From Mugil cephalus (taxonomy: Eukaryota > Chordata > Actinopteri > Mugiliformes > Mugilidae): DNA of 64,000 nt. The translations under genes were made by a program, and so were the position numbers. The DNA lies in contig NC_061786.1 of NCBI RefSeq assembly GCF_022458985.1, positions 5,210,001 to 5,274,000 of the forward strand. Reading direction: 5' to 3'. This document shows positions 1-12,447 of this stretch, one piece after another; the stretch's first letter is position 1, and each line of letters begins with the position of its first letter. Below the pieces are notes generated by a model. It ran no database searches, had not been told where the DNA came from, and saw only the letters and a list, made by a program, of their open reading frames with translations.

Positions 1-3000
1 GTACCTATTTTCTCACTCCCTCTCATACATCATCACGTTTCCAACATCCTTGTTACACATTTAATTTTCCTGGAACACTAAGAGGTAAACAATGGACAGC
101 ATGGATGTCAGTGTCAGTCCATTGCAATTTTTTCCCCCTTTTGCAAACTATACAAACTTAGAGCAGACTGAACATTGTCAAAGTAGTTGAACTGAGCAGC
201 TCATGGACCTCGCGATCTCGCCATAACAGTGTGCAATATTGCTATACAAACTGTGTATAAACACAGTTGCGCATGAACAGTTCACATCAAGATTGATTGT
301 GGGATTTCCCGAGTATGACGTTGGGCTAATTCATGTATGCTAATTCATGTAGCTACACATTTGAGATGTTTGATTAAAAAAAAAGAAAAAAAAAAGAAAA
401 AATCCCGCCCTTCAGAGATCAGTCTTGGGGAGATCAACAGGAAGACTAAGCTTATGGGAGTAGACCAATTTAGTGGGATGTTGCGGAACACATTTCACAC
501 TGGAAAATATGCCACGGCAACCCTTTCACACCACCGCAAAGACCTGTGACAACCCAAGACAATGCTGGATTTTCTTGCAGTGTGAAATGGACTCTAGGCT
601 CCACAGTAACGGGCAACAGAGCAGAAGAAATTCTCCAGAAAGAGAGTGAGACAGGTTCACTTTACCATTGCTGCTCTTGAATCAGAAGTGGAACAGATAC
701 TCAATACCTCAACACATACCCTAGGACATTCTGGAGGAATTTTAAAGGTTTGTGGAAAAGGCACAGATCTCACATTGTTGACACAACAAGTCACAAGTCT
801 AACTAAACTAAACTAACCAGCGTGTGGACTGCAGGATTGTTGCAGCTTAGTGAAATGTTCAATTTATTTTCTATAAGCTAATCAGTATTTTATTGGCTGA
901 GACAACCATCAGAATTGACTTGGTCCATTTGATTAAAACACCAGTATGGTAGCACAGCTGTTAGCTCTGCATCGCTGACTGCTCTGCCGGAAGGACTTCA
1001 AAATGAGAAGCCTATCAAACCAGGATTTTTGAATGGCTGATGTCAATTCATTGTTCACAAGAAAAAGCAAGTTTTTCAAAAGACTTTAACTTTGATTTAT
1101 ATAATTCAAGCTGTCTGTATTTGTCTTACCACCACCTGCAGTTCATTAAAGTCTGTCACAACTGAAGCATTTTTTTTTTGATTTAGAATTGGTAATTAGA
1201 AGTGGACCATGGAACTGCTCTAATTAAACTGATAATAATAGAAACCCTAACCATCGAACCAGTATATCTCTCAATCTATCAATAAAGGCACATCTTTGTG
1301 TATTTTCCGCCTTTTGTTCAGCATGTTTAATTACTTCAAATTTTCAGGCTCACTATTTATCATATGCGCTACTGACTTAACCCAGTTTCTACAAGTAGAT
1401 TATAAAATAATCACACGATTATTTCAAGGTGCCTTTCAGTGAATCAGGCTCTATTTGCTCATTAGGGGCATTCATAGCAATGGAGATCCAACTAGCGGAC
1501 ATCATTACCATCATGCCTTCCAGTCTGATTTATGAAAATGACCTGTCCTCGCTCTGAGAAGCTAAACGTGAAGGCTTAATATTTGACTAAACTTTAAAGC
1601 GAAAGACAAACTTCCAAACTGGAGGTGAAGTAATGTGTCCTGCTATATTCAAGGCTTGTGTATTTTAAAAAGGAAAAAAATCCATCGGTTGGTTATAAAA
1701 CAAGGCCTTCGTCAGGAACCAGTCGTTCAGAAATGTCCTTGAGCTGGAAGCAAACCACTTGGAATGGACAGAAATCCACTACCCTGTTTGATGTGTCAAA
1801 CTCTGACACCAAACACTTCATCAGCCTGAACTTGCAAGTTCACGCATTTCAAGTGACGCACTGTATTAAAACTGGGCTTTTCTGCTTGGAGAAAATTAAT
1901 TCTTAAGATGCATATTGCCTGCATTCTCTTTTCCTGTAGATCTCAATAATGTTTAGATAAAAACCAAACCAGTAATGATCCCGAGGTTTTAAAGGAACAA
2001 TTTTCAATTATTCATGGTATTGATCAACCACTGTCAACGGCCGTTCCTCCCAATCAAATGAATAAAGTCTGTGTACTGTAACAAAGAAAACTACATTTTC
2101 TAAATAATGCCTACATGTTCCATGATGGACTGCAGCCAAGCAACTCAGCCATCTTGTTGAGGTGGACGTGTCAAACTGTGTCCAGTGTCCAAAAATTTTT
2201 GAAAAAAGGGGAAGAAACCACACAAATAGGATTAACATTTTGAGAAAGCCATGTCTTCAACCTTGTTGCTCTTCCCTGTAGCTATTAAATGTCTTGACCA
2301 AAACATAACACTACATAGAATATCAGTCAATGGTTATCTGCCTTCTCAGTCCAGCTGACCTTGGTTGTTTGTTTTTTTTAAGTGTGCTTTATGCAAAAAT
2401 AAAACACAGACAGGCTGCCAGCAAATTTCAAACCTCCACTACTGGTAGAGTAATAGCCTATGGAAGAACGAATAGTCCCAAAGCATCATGCTGGTCTGCA
2501 ACTGGGGATGGATTTGTCATGCTGACACAGGGGTTTTTATTTAAGGAATTACAAGAAACAGTGTGGGCACACTGGGGAACTCAGCAGGTTGACAAAAAGG
2601 GACATAAAGTGAGTGAGGAAGAGGAAAGGCAAAAAAAGAGAAATGGAGGAATAATGGAGAAGACAAAGAACAATTGAGAAAAATAAATCGGGACCTAAGG
2701 TAACTGTCTCTTTTTTTTCTGTCTCAGCCTTGTTGGTCCTTTAATTTCCCTTTCTCCCTTTCTTCTCTTCTTCACTCTCCTCCTCATCTCTCCATTGTGC
2801 CCCACCACCCCCAGCTCCTTTTGCATCAGAGCTAAACCGCCCATTGATCCCTCTCTAAACAGACATGCATATGTATTCAGTGCAAGAATACACCGCCGGG
2901 ACCTGGAGACACACCTTAATGGTTCCTTATGTGTTTGTGTGTGTGTGTGTCAGAAAATAAAAGACCGAAGTTGAGAAGTTAGTGGTGTGTGTGTGTGAGA

Positions 3001-3155
3001 GAGACAGAGGCTAGGGATAAATCACTCTTATTTAGTGGTTTCCCCAAGTGCGTTTGAGTGTGTGTGTGACAGCCTCAAGGTAAGCGGCTTCTCTCCGAAC
3101 GCCTAAAGTCAGAGGGGACATCTTAACATTTGGAGAGGTCCGGAATCAAAGCGTG
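1..3155. other. Noncoding stretch, nothing recognised
   Basis: I see no convincing exon, RNA gene or complete mobile element. It holds short homopolymers, pyrimidine-rich DNA near 2,708-2,800 and short (TG)n runs near 2,933-2,951 and 2,983-2,997. The open frames here have no family resemblance. Confidence 0.6.
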
Positions 3156-3231
3156 CACACACACACACACACACACACAGAGAGACACACACTCAGACAC
3201 ACACTAACACACACACACACACACAAACACA
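3156..3231. repeat. (CA)n microsatellite, compound
   Basis: A pure (CA)12 run at 3,156-3,179 is followed by interrupted CA-rich repeats to about 3,231. It is a simple sequence repeat with no sign of function. Confidence 0.95.
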
Positions 3232-3788
3232 GGTGGTACTACTACATAAGCCTCTCTCAGGGTGAGCCAATCTTATTATCCCTGGCTGCTGCACACACTC
3301 AAACTAAATAAATGCAAGAAGGGCTTCTCCTCTCAGCCACCATCTTATTTTAATTTACTGCATCCGCTACATGCACACACGCTCACATATTAGTGCCCTT
3401 CAGGTTCAAGCCATTTTTATTTTTTTGTTTTATTTTTAGGAAAACAATATCTTGATTATTTTAAAAGCAGTTAACAATATACTCACATACAGACAGATGT
3501 AGATTGGTTTATCTAGAAGATTACTAGCCAGATTCACTTCTTATTGAAATATGAGTCTTGTAGCACCCCATTTGTATTTCATTATGGGTCACGTTTAAAT
3601 TCTAACAGAGAAGAAAAATACCTCTACAGGCAAGTGGATAGTCCTGCAACCAGTCAGAGCAACAAGTATGTGACATTAAGCAATTAAATAGCCTTCTCAT
3701 CCCATCAGTCTGGTTTTCAGTCTAGAAGATTAATGAAGAATTTGGAAACTAGGCTGAGTAAATTCAGCAGTATGGTGTCAAAGTCTGT

Positions 3789-4251
3789 GTCCCCACTAGT
3801 GACGGGAGGTCTGGCTCTTTTCAGCGATCTGTCTGAGCTAACGGCTCCCAAATGGCTCTTCACGTAGTGTCACTCAAGCCTTTGGTTGAGTGACACTTTG
3901 GTTTGTGTGTTTGGTAAGCAATTTTTCAGTCACTGTTTTCATTTTTTTTTATGCATTTTTCAGTGACTATGTTGTTTAGCGTTTCAATCAAATCTCTAAA
4001 TGAACAACTGAACACAGAATCACAACAAACAAATCAAATAAATAAGGGTCAAAGTCTTAATATTATGACACATAAAGTCTGTAGTGCAGGTTGGCATTCA
4101 GAAAGACCAGATGCTGCAGCTTAGGTGTACAGTTTTCGCTTATTTCTTCTCTCTTTCTGGACACCCTGAGCCAACTCTTCAGTCAGATTTTGCTCTCCAA
4201 AGAATCGTCTCTTAGAGTCGACTCATTCGCAAACCACACACTAGTCCCCAC
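3789..4251. mobile_element. hAT-type nonautonomous element (MITE) with 8-bp TSD
   Basis: The 447-bp element occupies 3,797-4,243. Its ends are TAGTG (left) and CACTA (right), and the direct repeat GTCCCCAC flanks it at 3,789-3,796 and 4,244-4,251, the 8-bp target duplication typical of hAT transposons. It has no coding capacity. An internal perfect 12-bp inverted repeat (3,866-3,877 with 3,886-3,897, 8-nt loop) would form a hairpin. Beyond TAGTG the terminal repeats are diverged, so the parent family is uncertain; the left end TAGTGACGGG resembles the TAGTGATGGG ends of the hAT element at 54,109-56,982. Confidence 0.8.
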
Positions 4252-4955
4252 CAACTGGCAGTGAAACGCACACGGGTTACACCCAAATCATCTTTACATT
4301 TGCACAAACATACATCTAGAGCCCTGACTGTGTTTTCAAGTGATTAGATTTGATTCCGGAGAGGGAACCCAATGGAAGTCATGTTGGTAAAGATAATTTG
4401 CCACTATCATGACACTTCAGCTTTGTTTATACCCGTTTAAGCGCCTGGTCTATACGGAGCCCAAGCATAGGGAGCTACGCCGGTGAAAGCATTTGTACAA
4501 GGTGTCTGCTGACATGAGTTCACAAGAAAATGCATTTTGGATCAACTACAGCCACTGTGTTGCTGCGATGCATAGTTATACAGTTCTGGGGAGGTGTACA
4601 TTAGGTGATGCCATAGGCTAAGCAGGCATAAGTGATGTGCAATGATAAACCAAGATGTGTTGCTAAGCTACTGTTGAATTGGCACGCTTAGCCTTTTGGT
4701 TGATTCATCTCTTCAAGTGAAGAGTATTTTATTACTTTTAATTTCATCTCATTTCAAAAAGGAGAGATGCTGGTCCTCCTGAAGGTGTCCTGTGCCATTG
4801 AGCAAAAGTAGTTAGTGGGGGCCCTTGGGTCCTATGGGTTGAGGGGAGGGGCCTAAGATCATCCCACAGATACTTGATCAGTTTGGGATCTAGTGAATTA
4901 GTGAATTTGGAGGCCAGGTCAACACCTTGTGCTGTTTTTCATGTTGTTCCTAAAC

Positions 4956-4958
<3 letters not shown>
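4252..4958. other. Noncoding stretch, nothing recognised
   Basis: No exon, RNA gene or repeat that I can name is visible between the MITE and the following (GT)n tract. Confidence 0.5.

Positions 4959-5010
<52 letters not shown>
4959..5010. repeat. (GT)26 microsatellite
   Basis: A pure GT dinucleotide run of 52 bp. The Cys-Val open frames across it are artefacts of the repeat. Confidence 0.97.
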
Positions 5011-5011
<1 letters not shown>

Positions 5012-5013
5012 AG

Positions 5014-5090
5014 GCTGCATCCTGCTGGGAATGACTGGTGCCATCGAGGAGTGTCATTTCTATGGAGTGGGGGTGACTGGCATAGTCAAG
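5014..5090 (+). CDS. Weak candidate internal exon, protein unrecognised
   Basis: A 77-nt segment lies between a TGTCAG acceptor, preceded by the GT tract rather than a good polypyrimidine tract, and a GTGCGT donor. Read from its third base it encodes GCILLGMTGAIEECHFYG and a further eight residues ending in VK without a stop. Sequence composition looks protein-like, but I do not recognise a family and no partner exon is visible within several kilobases. The alternative is a chance open frame next to a microsatellite. Confidence 0.22.
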
Positions 5091-5199
5091 GTGCGTGGTA
5101 CATGTCTAATTAACACACGAATCCACACGATTGCCAGGCCCATCTCAACAGTATTGTATGTAATGGTATCTAAATTGAAGAATAAAACTTTATTTTAAA

Positions 5200-7744
5200 A
5201 AAAGTGTAGCAGATAAATGAATTCATTCAGATGTTGATTTTACTATAATAGCTTAAACACTATGGTATCTCAGTGTTCTCAACGTTCACTATTCATGCTG
5301 GCAACCAGCAGCCAAACATCTGTCGCTGCATGTTTAAAGACAATATTTCCATATAACAAAAATGTAGTGGTTAATATTTCCACCCATGTTGCAGTATGTT
5401 ATGTGTAAATTAAACAGTGATGTTGGCGTTGTTTCCTCACTTCACTTCACTTTCTCCGCATCAGCCAAGCGTGCCATCGCCCCGCCCTATGCCTCGGTTC
5501 TTTTAGTGGGTGAATTATTCAGCTGTGACTCAGTGACCCCATCTCTGTCTTGACGTGAAGTACAGTTGGAGGGCAAAATTGCTTTGGCAAAGTCACGTTG
5601 GACTAAAATCATCAGTGCTGTTGTGTTACAAATCTTGAACCAGCTGAAATCTCTGTGATTTTTGTGATGCACAAGTTAAATTCATTCAGATACACACTTG
5701 CGTACATCCTTCCAAGAGAACTTGAAAGGAAACAAAAGGAAATTTGAAAGGAAAAAAAATCATGAATAATGAAACACAAAAAGTGTAAATCTCGTCAGGG
5801 GTACTTGCACTTTTTCTCTGTATGAGTTTGTACACATTCCTTGCAGATGTGTGTAGTGGAAGACACAGTGAATTACACACAGTTAATTACTTGAACACTT
5901 GTAGACTGTATGACTTATTCTGTGGAGATGAACAACATCGCCCAAGGTGGCCTTTTGTGGCAGTTAATTGTTCCTATATTTTACAGCATTTTCAAGAAAA
6001 GTTCTTCAGAATGACACATTATCTATTAAGGCGCTCAAAAAGTATTCAGCAGCATAGACTGCTGCCTTGAGGCAGATTGTGTCCACAGATTCTGTGGACA
6101 CCAAATTGCATCTGCAGTCTAATGGTGTGTTCGTGCTACGAGCAACTATCAAAAAAGAATCGGTCATCAAAAGAGACAATACAGCATCAAGAGACTTTGG
6201 AATTCACTGTAAACTCAGCATGTGAGACAAGGAAAAACCTTGACTTGAAGTGATTTGAAGTTGACTTGTACCACGTTGAACTAATCTCCACTCCAATGAC
6301 ATCACACTAACTTAGTAGTTAGAAACATAATCCAGCACATCATGCTTTTGAACTTTTACAGATATTACAGGGCCACTAGACTTTTAGACTGAAAAATAGG
6401 ACTGTCTTTCATAGTTTTCCCCACAGCCACCATCACATTGAATAAACCTTAAATTATTTGTTTACCACTGCCAAAATTGCTATCCTTGTGCATTATACTG
6501 CACATTGCAATTTTAGAATTTCATTAGAAAGTCTTTTTTTGTTTTTTTTTTTTGTTTTTTTTTTTTTTTTTTTTTATTAGCTACTGCTAATAATTTAGAT
6601 GTTTCCTCCTAAGCATGGCAATAAAGACTTCTCTGTTGAACATCCTCATCCACTTTTTGTGTTTGGGTGCATTCGGTCATGATTTATACTGCGTATAGTG
6701 ACGTTAAAGACACACTCTGCTCATCACACCATTCAGCTCAAATGTGCAAAGTGGCTTTGACATTATACTTAAAAATGTATGAATGCCCCATGTAAAAATA
6801 TATATATAAAAAAATGAGAGCATGAATCATGACTGAACTGGCACACACAAAAGAGACCCTCATTTCAGTCTCTTAAGTCTAATTTACATTCTGGTCAATG
6901 AAACGAATGATTAGTAAATGCTCAGGGTACGTCAAAATTGTAAGGAATAAAGTGCAATGCTGCCTTTATCACATAATGTTTCTTAGCAAGTCCAATTTTG
7001 AATATTTTATCCCATAATTTTGTCTTTGAAATCGTAACTCCTTTATTGCCCTCCTCTTGCAGGGTCTTTTGTATTTTCTGTCTGTGAAATAAGTAGAAGG
7101 GGAAGAATGAGATGTTTATTTGGGTAAAAAACAAAAAACAAAAAAAACATGCAAGGCAAAATCCAAGACTTTGCAAGATTTTGATTTTTTGTCTGATATT
7201 TTGTGAACAGTGTTAAGATTTTTAGTAACAAAATACTAAATATTAAGTCTAAATTGTCCCTTATGTTTATGATGCGTCATGTTTTTGTGTGCATTTCAAA
7301 ACCACAGTGAGGCTTCAGACAATATAATGAATTTAATCTTGATAGTTCTGGGAGCTTCATATTAAACTCTTGTATGTTACATTTATAATCAATATATATT
7401 CTCTTTTTTACTATTGGGAAATCTCCATGGAGACTTATTCTAGCAATTCTTTTTCTTGTTTTGTGAAAAAAAACGTTATAAAAGTAGCTCACATTTGCAT
7501 TACTCTAAATATATATAACTTTATCCCAAACTATCAGCCGATCAGTATGGCGAATTCTGAAGGCATGAAAATGTCATATAACTGTCTGTCATAGCTGTCT
7601 GGTAACGATGTACACGTACCTGCCCAACACCTGCCCCCTCAGGTGCTAATAGCTACAGTTTAAATGATATGATGTGAACCACGGCTGGATTACAAACTAA
7701 GCAAAGGAGGCAACTGCAAAGTTGTTGTTTTTTTTTTTTTAAAT
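5200..7744. other. Noncoding stretch with poly-T tract
   Basis: Contains a T-rich run at about 6,534-6,575 and scattered A-rich runs. No exon, RNA gene or named mobile element is seen. Confidence 0.5.
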
Positions 7745-8021
7745 AGGCCGGAGCTTATCCCAGCTGTCATTGTGCAAGACGCGGGGTACACCCTGGGCAG
7801 GTTGCCAGCCTATTGCAGGGCTAACACAGAGACAAACAACCATTCGGATTCATATTCACACTCACACCTAGGGTCGATTTAGAATCACCAATTAACCTAA
7901 CAAGCATGTCTTTGAAAACCGGAATACCTGGAAAAAACCCACGCGGAGAACATGAAAGGCCCGAGCTGGACTTGAACCTAGACCTTCTGGCTGGGAAGAA
8001 TCAGCCGCTGTTCTGCCACCA
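7745..8021 (-). mobile_element. tRNA-derived SINE, near full-length, minus strand
   Basis: Read on the minus strand, this begins with a degenerate tRNA-like head (about 8,021-7,960, with a B-box-like GGTTCAAGTCC). It continues through the body common to many fish SINEs, with the motifs AAAGACATG, TTAATTGGTGATTCTAAAT and TAGCCCTGCAATAGGCTGG, and ends near GGATAAGCTCCGGCC. The same family recurs at 17,346-17,581 (tail), 52,255-52,375, 53,160-53,285 and 56,189-56,292 (head). An (ATT)15 microsatellite abuts the head side. No clear target duplication was found. Confidence 0.75.

Positions 8022-8066
<45 letters not shown>
8022..8066. repeat. (ATT)15 microsatellite
   Basis: Fifteen uninterrupted ATT trinucleotides directly abut the SINE. 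The poly-Ile and poly-Leu open frames through it are repeat artefacts. Confidence 0.97.
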
Positions 8067-10967
8067 TTGTACATCTGTACCACAGTACAGAGTACAGGAT
8101 ACTTGGGAAAATAGTGAAGCTTATATTTGTGTATTGGAAGTCAGTATTGGAAGGGCCCAACAGCAAAATATTGCCTTAAGTTAATTCAGCCATTACAAGA
8201 ATTTAGCATTCCTGTCATGGCACGTAATGCTTTCTTAACTGTGACTTCAGTTTTGAATTAGATTAAGATACTGGGGGCAACTGCCACTCCTCTAGACTTT
8301 GTCCATGTGTGACAGTTTATTGCATCAGTTCTGGTGGCTGCTGTCTTCGCCAAAGGATTGTTAATGGATTTGTTTCTGCCCCCTGTCTTGAGGCATGTCT
8401 TGAATTACCACACACAGACACTAAGACATGTCTGGTCAGTGATGGTGGCCCCCTCTATTCAGGCACCACCTACGCACACAACATAACAGCATGCCTGCAG
8501 CAAGAAGAGATGCTAATCATGAATGAGGGGGCCATGAAATGGTGAGAGAATGGTGGGTGAAACGGGAGAGGGGCAGGAGGACAACATTGGCCATGTAGTT
8601 ACATCACATAACTCTTAGAAGGCATGGTTTTAGAGACGGGAAATTTAGTGGTATGCTAGTCATTTGCACATGTGCAAAAACCAGGTAAGAAAACACAAGA
8701 GCTTAAATTTAAGTTAAACAGAATTATTAATCAAAACATTTGTCAACTATCCAGCACTTTAAACAGCCACAATTCCATTGATGCCGAAACCAGTGGAACC
8801 AATATTATCTGTAGCTTGCTAGCTACCTCTCTAGGACTAAAATGTTTTATGTAAAGAAATATTTTCTTTCCCTGTATATAGAAGCCAATGTCATTTTGAC
8901 TAGCCAAGAAACAGTACAGAAATTGCTTACACAGGTAATACTGCATTAGAATTGCTGTATGCTTTTTTTTCACAACTGACTTGTTGTTCTTCATCCTGCT
9001 CCTGGTCCACTTTATATATGGTATGGGTTCTGCATGCTACCATATTACCAACTGTGGGGACTCCTTTTCCTCTATATTTTCTGTGATTCTTTATATCGCC
9101 AGCCGTTTCACAGGTGCCTCTTTTTTTTTACTCTGGCTCTTGTGATTCCTTGCTTCTTGGCCTACATTCAGGAAATTGGAAGCCATTTTGGTGGCTCCAT
9201 AAAGCACAGGTGCATCATGGTTCCCTATCATGAGGTAACTGCCGGCAGGGAGGCGGTAGGAGGTCACAGTTGAATGTGCAACCCTGTGTCAGGTCTTCTG
9301 GCCCTTGAGCTAATGTGGTAGCTCCAAATGATGGCCAATAATTCTCTCAAGAAAAAAATCAGCTTAGTCCTGATTTTAACATTTTTTCACACTGTGAATT
9401 TGACAAGGCAGTGGCTACTGTGCAGCCACATTCCTCTTTTGTCAGCTATTAACATCATTCCTTGCTCATCAATTGCTTACAACTTGTCTCTAGAACTTAG
9501 TGAGGTTGATATTGATGTCCTTGTTCGGATGTACGTCATTTGCTTACTACATACAACTATGCTTGTATATCAGTATTGACAGCTCTTGGAGGGGGTAGCC
9601 TATCAAATATCGGACAGATGATTACAGTCCTTTAAGCTGCAAGTACCACGGCATCTCTCGACTCAGCTAATGAAGAAAGCTGGCTTTGTGGAAGCGGAAT
9701 TCAGGTCATGCACGTTGTGCATGCATGCATTTTATCTAATACAAACCTAAGGCAAGCCTATACAGAGCACGGAAGCTAATCATCAAGATTGCACATAGAT
9801 TATATATATAAACTGAATAGCAACAGCTCCTAAACGGCGAAGCAGACTGGTCACACACTTGGTGATCTTACAGTATGTTACAGACACTTTAATAATTCAA
9901 ATTTTGCCCGAAGAAAAGAATTTCCTGCTGTGCTTGTGATGCATTCATTATAATTCCCTCTTCGCTTAAAAGTTAGAATTCATGTGAGAACCAAAATTAG
10001 CTGTGAGAAGGATATACTTTACTGTGCACCTGGCCCCATGAACAGTCTCACAGCTTAAAGCTAGCATGTGCACCAGCATGAACTGGATGTGAAACTGATT
10101 CATGAGCATGTCACCAACCTCGCCCCTGCTTACCTCCTCTCCATCATTCCCTGCTGTCACCAAGGCAACCTTATTAGCTGTTGCGATAATAAACATTTTT
10201 TTTCTTTTTCTTTTTTTTTTTAAACATGTATATACGATTAATGCGTTTGATAATTAGGCGGCTGATAAATGGACACATCACTACTGTGTGCCCCCTGTGT
10301 TTGTTTGTGCTTACTGTATGCAGGCATTAATATGTCACTTATAATAGGTGCAGTGATGTGACCATTCATCATCCCTATCATTATGAAAACACGCACTGTG
10401 TGCTGTGAGAGTATATGTCATCTATCAAATAATTGATGTTTAAAGCCAGAGAGCATGTGTGAATCCTTCATAGTACTCCCAAAAATGATGACTCATTTAC
10501 TCCACAACACATACTTAAATTTATATGTACGGCACCAATGAAAAATCTATAAAAAGTTCATGAGAACAAATTCAAATGTATTAACAATGACTATAATTTA
10601 GTATGTATTTTGTATTCAATTTTAAAGTGATCTTACTCCAAATTTTCTCATTAATTACTGATTAATAATACATTTTTTGTGTGTTAAACCATATTTTAGA
10701 GTGACAAATTCTAGGGAAAAAACAAAAACATCAAACCACTAAAGGAAGTATCAAACCGATCAAGAGAGGTACACTCAGCTCCTACCTGGCAATGTGGTCC
10801 CTTATTCTATGCATGAACTGCTAACATGTTCTAAAGACAAGTTACAATTCTGTTGTTCTTTGAGTAAACTCAAAGTCCTGATTAGGTGATGGTCCTGTTA
10901 TGTAATACAATACATTTAGCTACACACAGTGATATTTCATAAACCGTCGTCACGTAAATCATGCCCA
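8067..10967. other. Noncoding stretch, nothing recognised
   Basis: Several open frames of 60-85 codons occur on both strands, but none has supporting splice sites, homology or composition. A T-rich run lies near 10,197-10,221. Confidence 0.5.
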
Positions 10968-11260
10968 CAAACATGTAACCAAATGTAGGCAAATGGAAGT
11001 TGGTACTGATCACCCTCTCCACAGCAGGGTTGGAGTAGAATAAAGAGGAGAGATCTGAGCACACTTGCGTGCACGTATCTGTTTCAAACATGCGTCTCAT
11101 GAACCACTTGAAAATGGTCTAGATGTTACTCCCAACTCCTCCTTTACAGAGGTGCATGTATCTGTTGTAAACACGTGGCCCGTGGAAGAATGTATACCAT
11201 GAAAGGATTTAAGTTTTGTTGTGTAACCTCATGCCCTGGCCAGGGGTTGTTAGACATGCA
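10968..11260 (-). repeat. Diverged left-edge array unit without LINE core
   Basis: Spacer sequence including CTCTCCACAGCAGGGTTGG is recognisable from about 10,968 to 11,070. The LINE interior is then missing and replaced by ~35 bp of unrelated sequence. Homology resumes at about 11,095 (CCACTTGAAAATGGTCT) and runs into the first full unit. The substitutions are more numerous than between interior units, as expected at an array edge that escapes homogenisation. Confidence 0.75.
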
Positions 11261-11435
11261 ACGTGGAGAAAACGAAAAACAACATTTGTATGGTCAATTT
11301 ACACCTCGTTTTTAGTTCTGTCCTAATCCCAGGTGGACTGGCAGAACGACATGACTTTCTGCTTTCCCTAAGATTTGCTTTCAAGGACTCTGATGGCTAT
11401 TGTTCTTTGAATGAGGCTCGGAAGTATAAATGTCA

Positions 11436-11508
11436 CGCCCAATGTGGGGCTCGAACCCACGACCCTGAGATTAAGAGTCTCATGCTCTACCGACTGAGCT
11501 AACCGGGC
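11436..11508 (-). tRNA. tRNA-Lys (anticodon CTT), copy 1
   Basis: A 73-nt intronless cloverleaf. The acceptor stem starts GCCCGGT and ends ATTGGGC with discriminator G. The D arm holds the A box TAGCTCAGTCGG. The anticodon stem TGAGA/TCTCA encloses loop CTCTTAA, giving anticodon CTT. The T stem GTGGG/CCCAC encloses TTCGAGC and contains the B box GGTTCGAGCC. It decodes AAG. It matches vertebrate tRNA-Lys-CTT apart from a compensatory T7-A66 pair. No TTTT terminator follows closely on the transcribed strand; the first T-rich signal is TTTATA about 5 nt after the 3' end, and the first run of five T is about 157 nt downstream. Confidence 0.97.
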
Positions 11509-11622
11509 CTGTTAAGTGTGTAAAAATGTCATTTTTTTCGAGCCTTGTTGTACCAAGCTCACGAAGGCCAGCCTCTCGTTGTTGGAAACACGTCACCTAA
11601 TGTAGGCCAATGGATGTTGGTG

Positions 11623-11910
11623 CTAATCACCCTCTCCACAGCAGGGTTGGAGTAGAATGAAAAGGAGAGATCTGAGCACACTTACCTGGGTGTCCCCTGC
11701 CTCAAGGGGGAAGATGTGGTATTGCTGACGCGTACTTACCCAAGGTCTTGGTGTGAGGAAGTCAAGTAACCAGTTGCGCAGAGACATATCAAGTCCAGGA
11801 GGGTCCAGCTTGTGGATGAGCTGTTGAAGGATGTTTGCACTGAAAACTGAACTGTAGCCAATGAAGAGGATTTTTTCGATTTTCTGGTCTCCTTCTGAAG
11901 ACAGGATCAA
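11623..11910 (-). mobile_element. LINE reverse transcriptase fragment, array copy 1 (type A)
   Basis: A 95-codon open frame (first codon TTG, not ATG) matches the fingers/palm region of a jockey/CR1-like non-LTR retrotransposon reverse transcriptase. Recognisable pieces are [11 protein letters not shown] (motif A region, usually IxFxDFSSAFN), NWLLDFLTPRPW (usually WILDFLTxRPQ), and the degraded equivalent of GAPQGCVLSPLLF near its end. The catalytic Asp of motif A is Gly. Type A copies carry DPPGLDMSLRNWLLDFL. The frame runs toward the tRNA and stops 114 bp before it. It is identical at protein level to copy 2. Two GTAAGT donor-like sites lie within it on the minus strand. Confidence 0.75.
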
Positions 11911-12260
11911 TTGGCCAGCACTTTGTGACCATTCGAAGATGGTCTAGATGTTATTCCCAACTCCTGCTCTACAGGTGTGCATGTATCTGTTGTAAACACG
12001 TGGCCTGTGGAAGAATGTATAGCAAAAAAGGATTTAAGTTTTGTGTGTAACCTCATGCCCTGGCCAGGGGTTGTTAGACATGCAACGTGGAGAAAACGAA
12101 AAAACAACATTTGTATGGTCAATTTACACCTCGTTTTTAGTTCTGTCCTAATCCCAGGTGGACTGGCAGAATGACATGACTTTCTGCTTTCCCTAAGATT
12201 TGCTTTCAAGGACTCTGATGGCTATTGTTCTTTGAATGAGGCTCGGAAGTATAAATGTCA

Positions 12261-12333
12261 CGCCCAATGTGGGGCTCGAACCCACGACCCTGAGATTAAG
12301 AGTCTCATGCTCTACCGACTGAGCTAACCGGGC
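12261..12333 (-). tRNA. tRNA-Lys (CTT), copy 2
   Basis: Identical to copy 1 over all 73 nt, 825 bp from it. Confidence 0.97.
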
Positions 12334-12447
12334 CTGTTAAGTGTGTAAAAATGTCATTTTTTTCGAGCCTTGTTGTACCAAGCTCACGAAGGCCAGCCTC
12401 TCGTTGTTGGAAACACGTCACCTAATGTAGGCCAATGGATGTTGGTG

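Noticed and set aside
11690-11760. ACTTACCTGG in each unit resembles the 5' end of U1 snRNA
   Set aside because: Only ten bases match; the rest of U1, including the Sm site and stem loops, is absent. On the other strand it is a splice-donor-like CAGGTAAGT.
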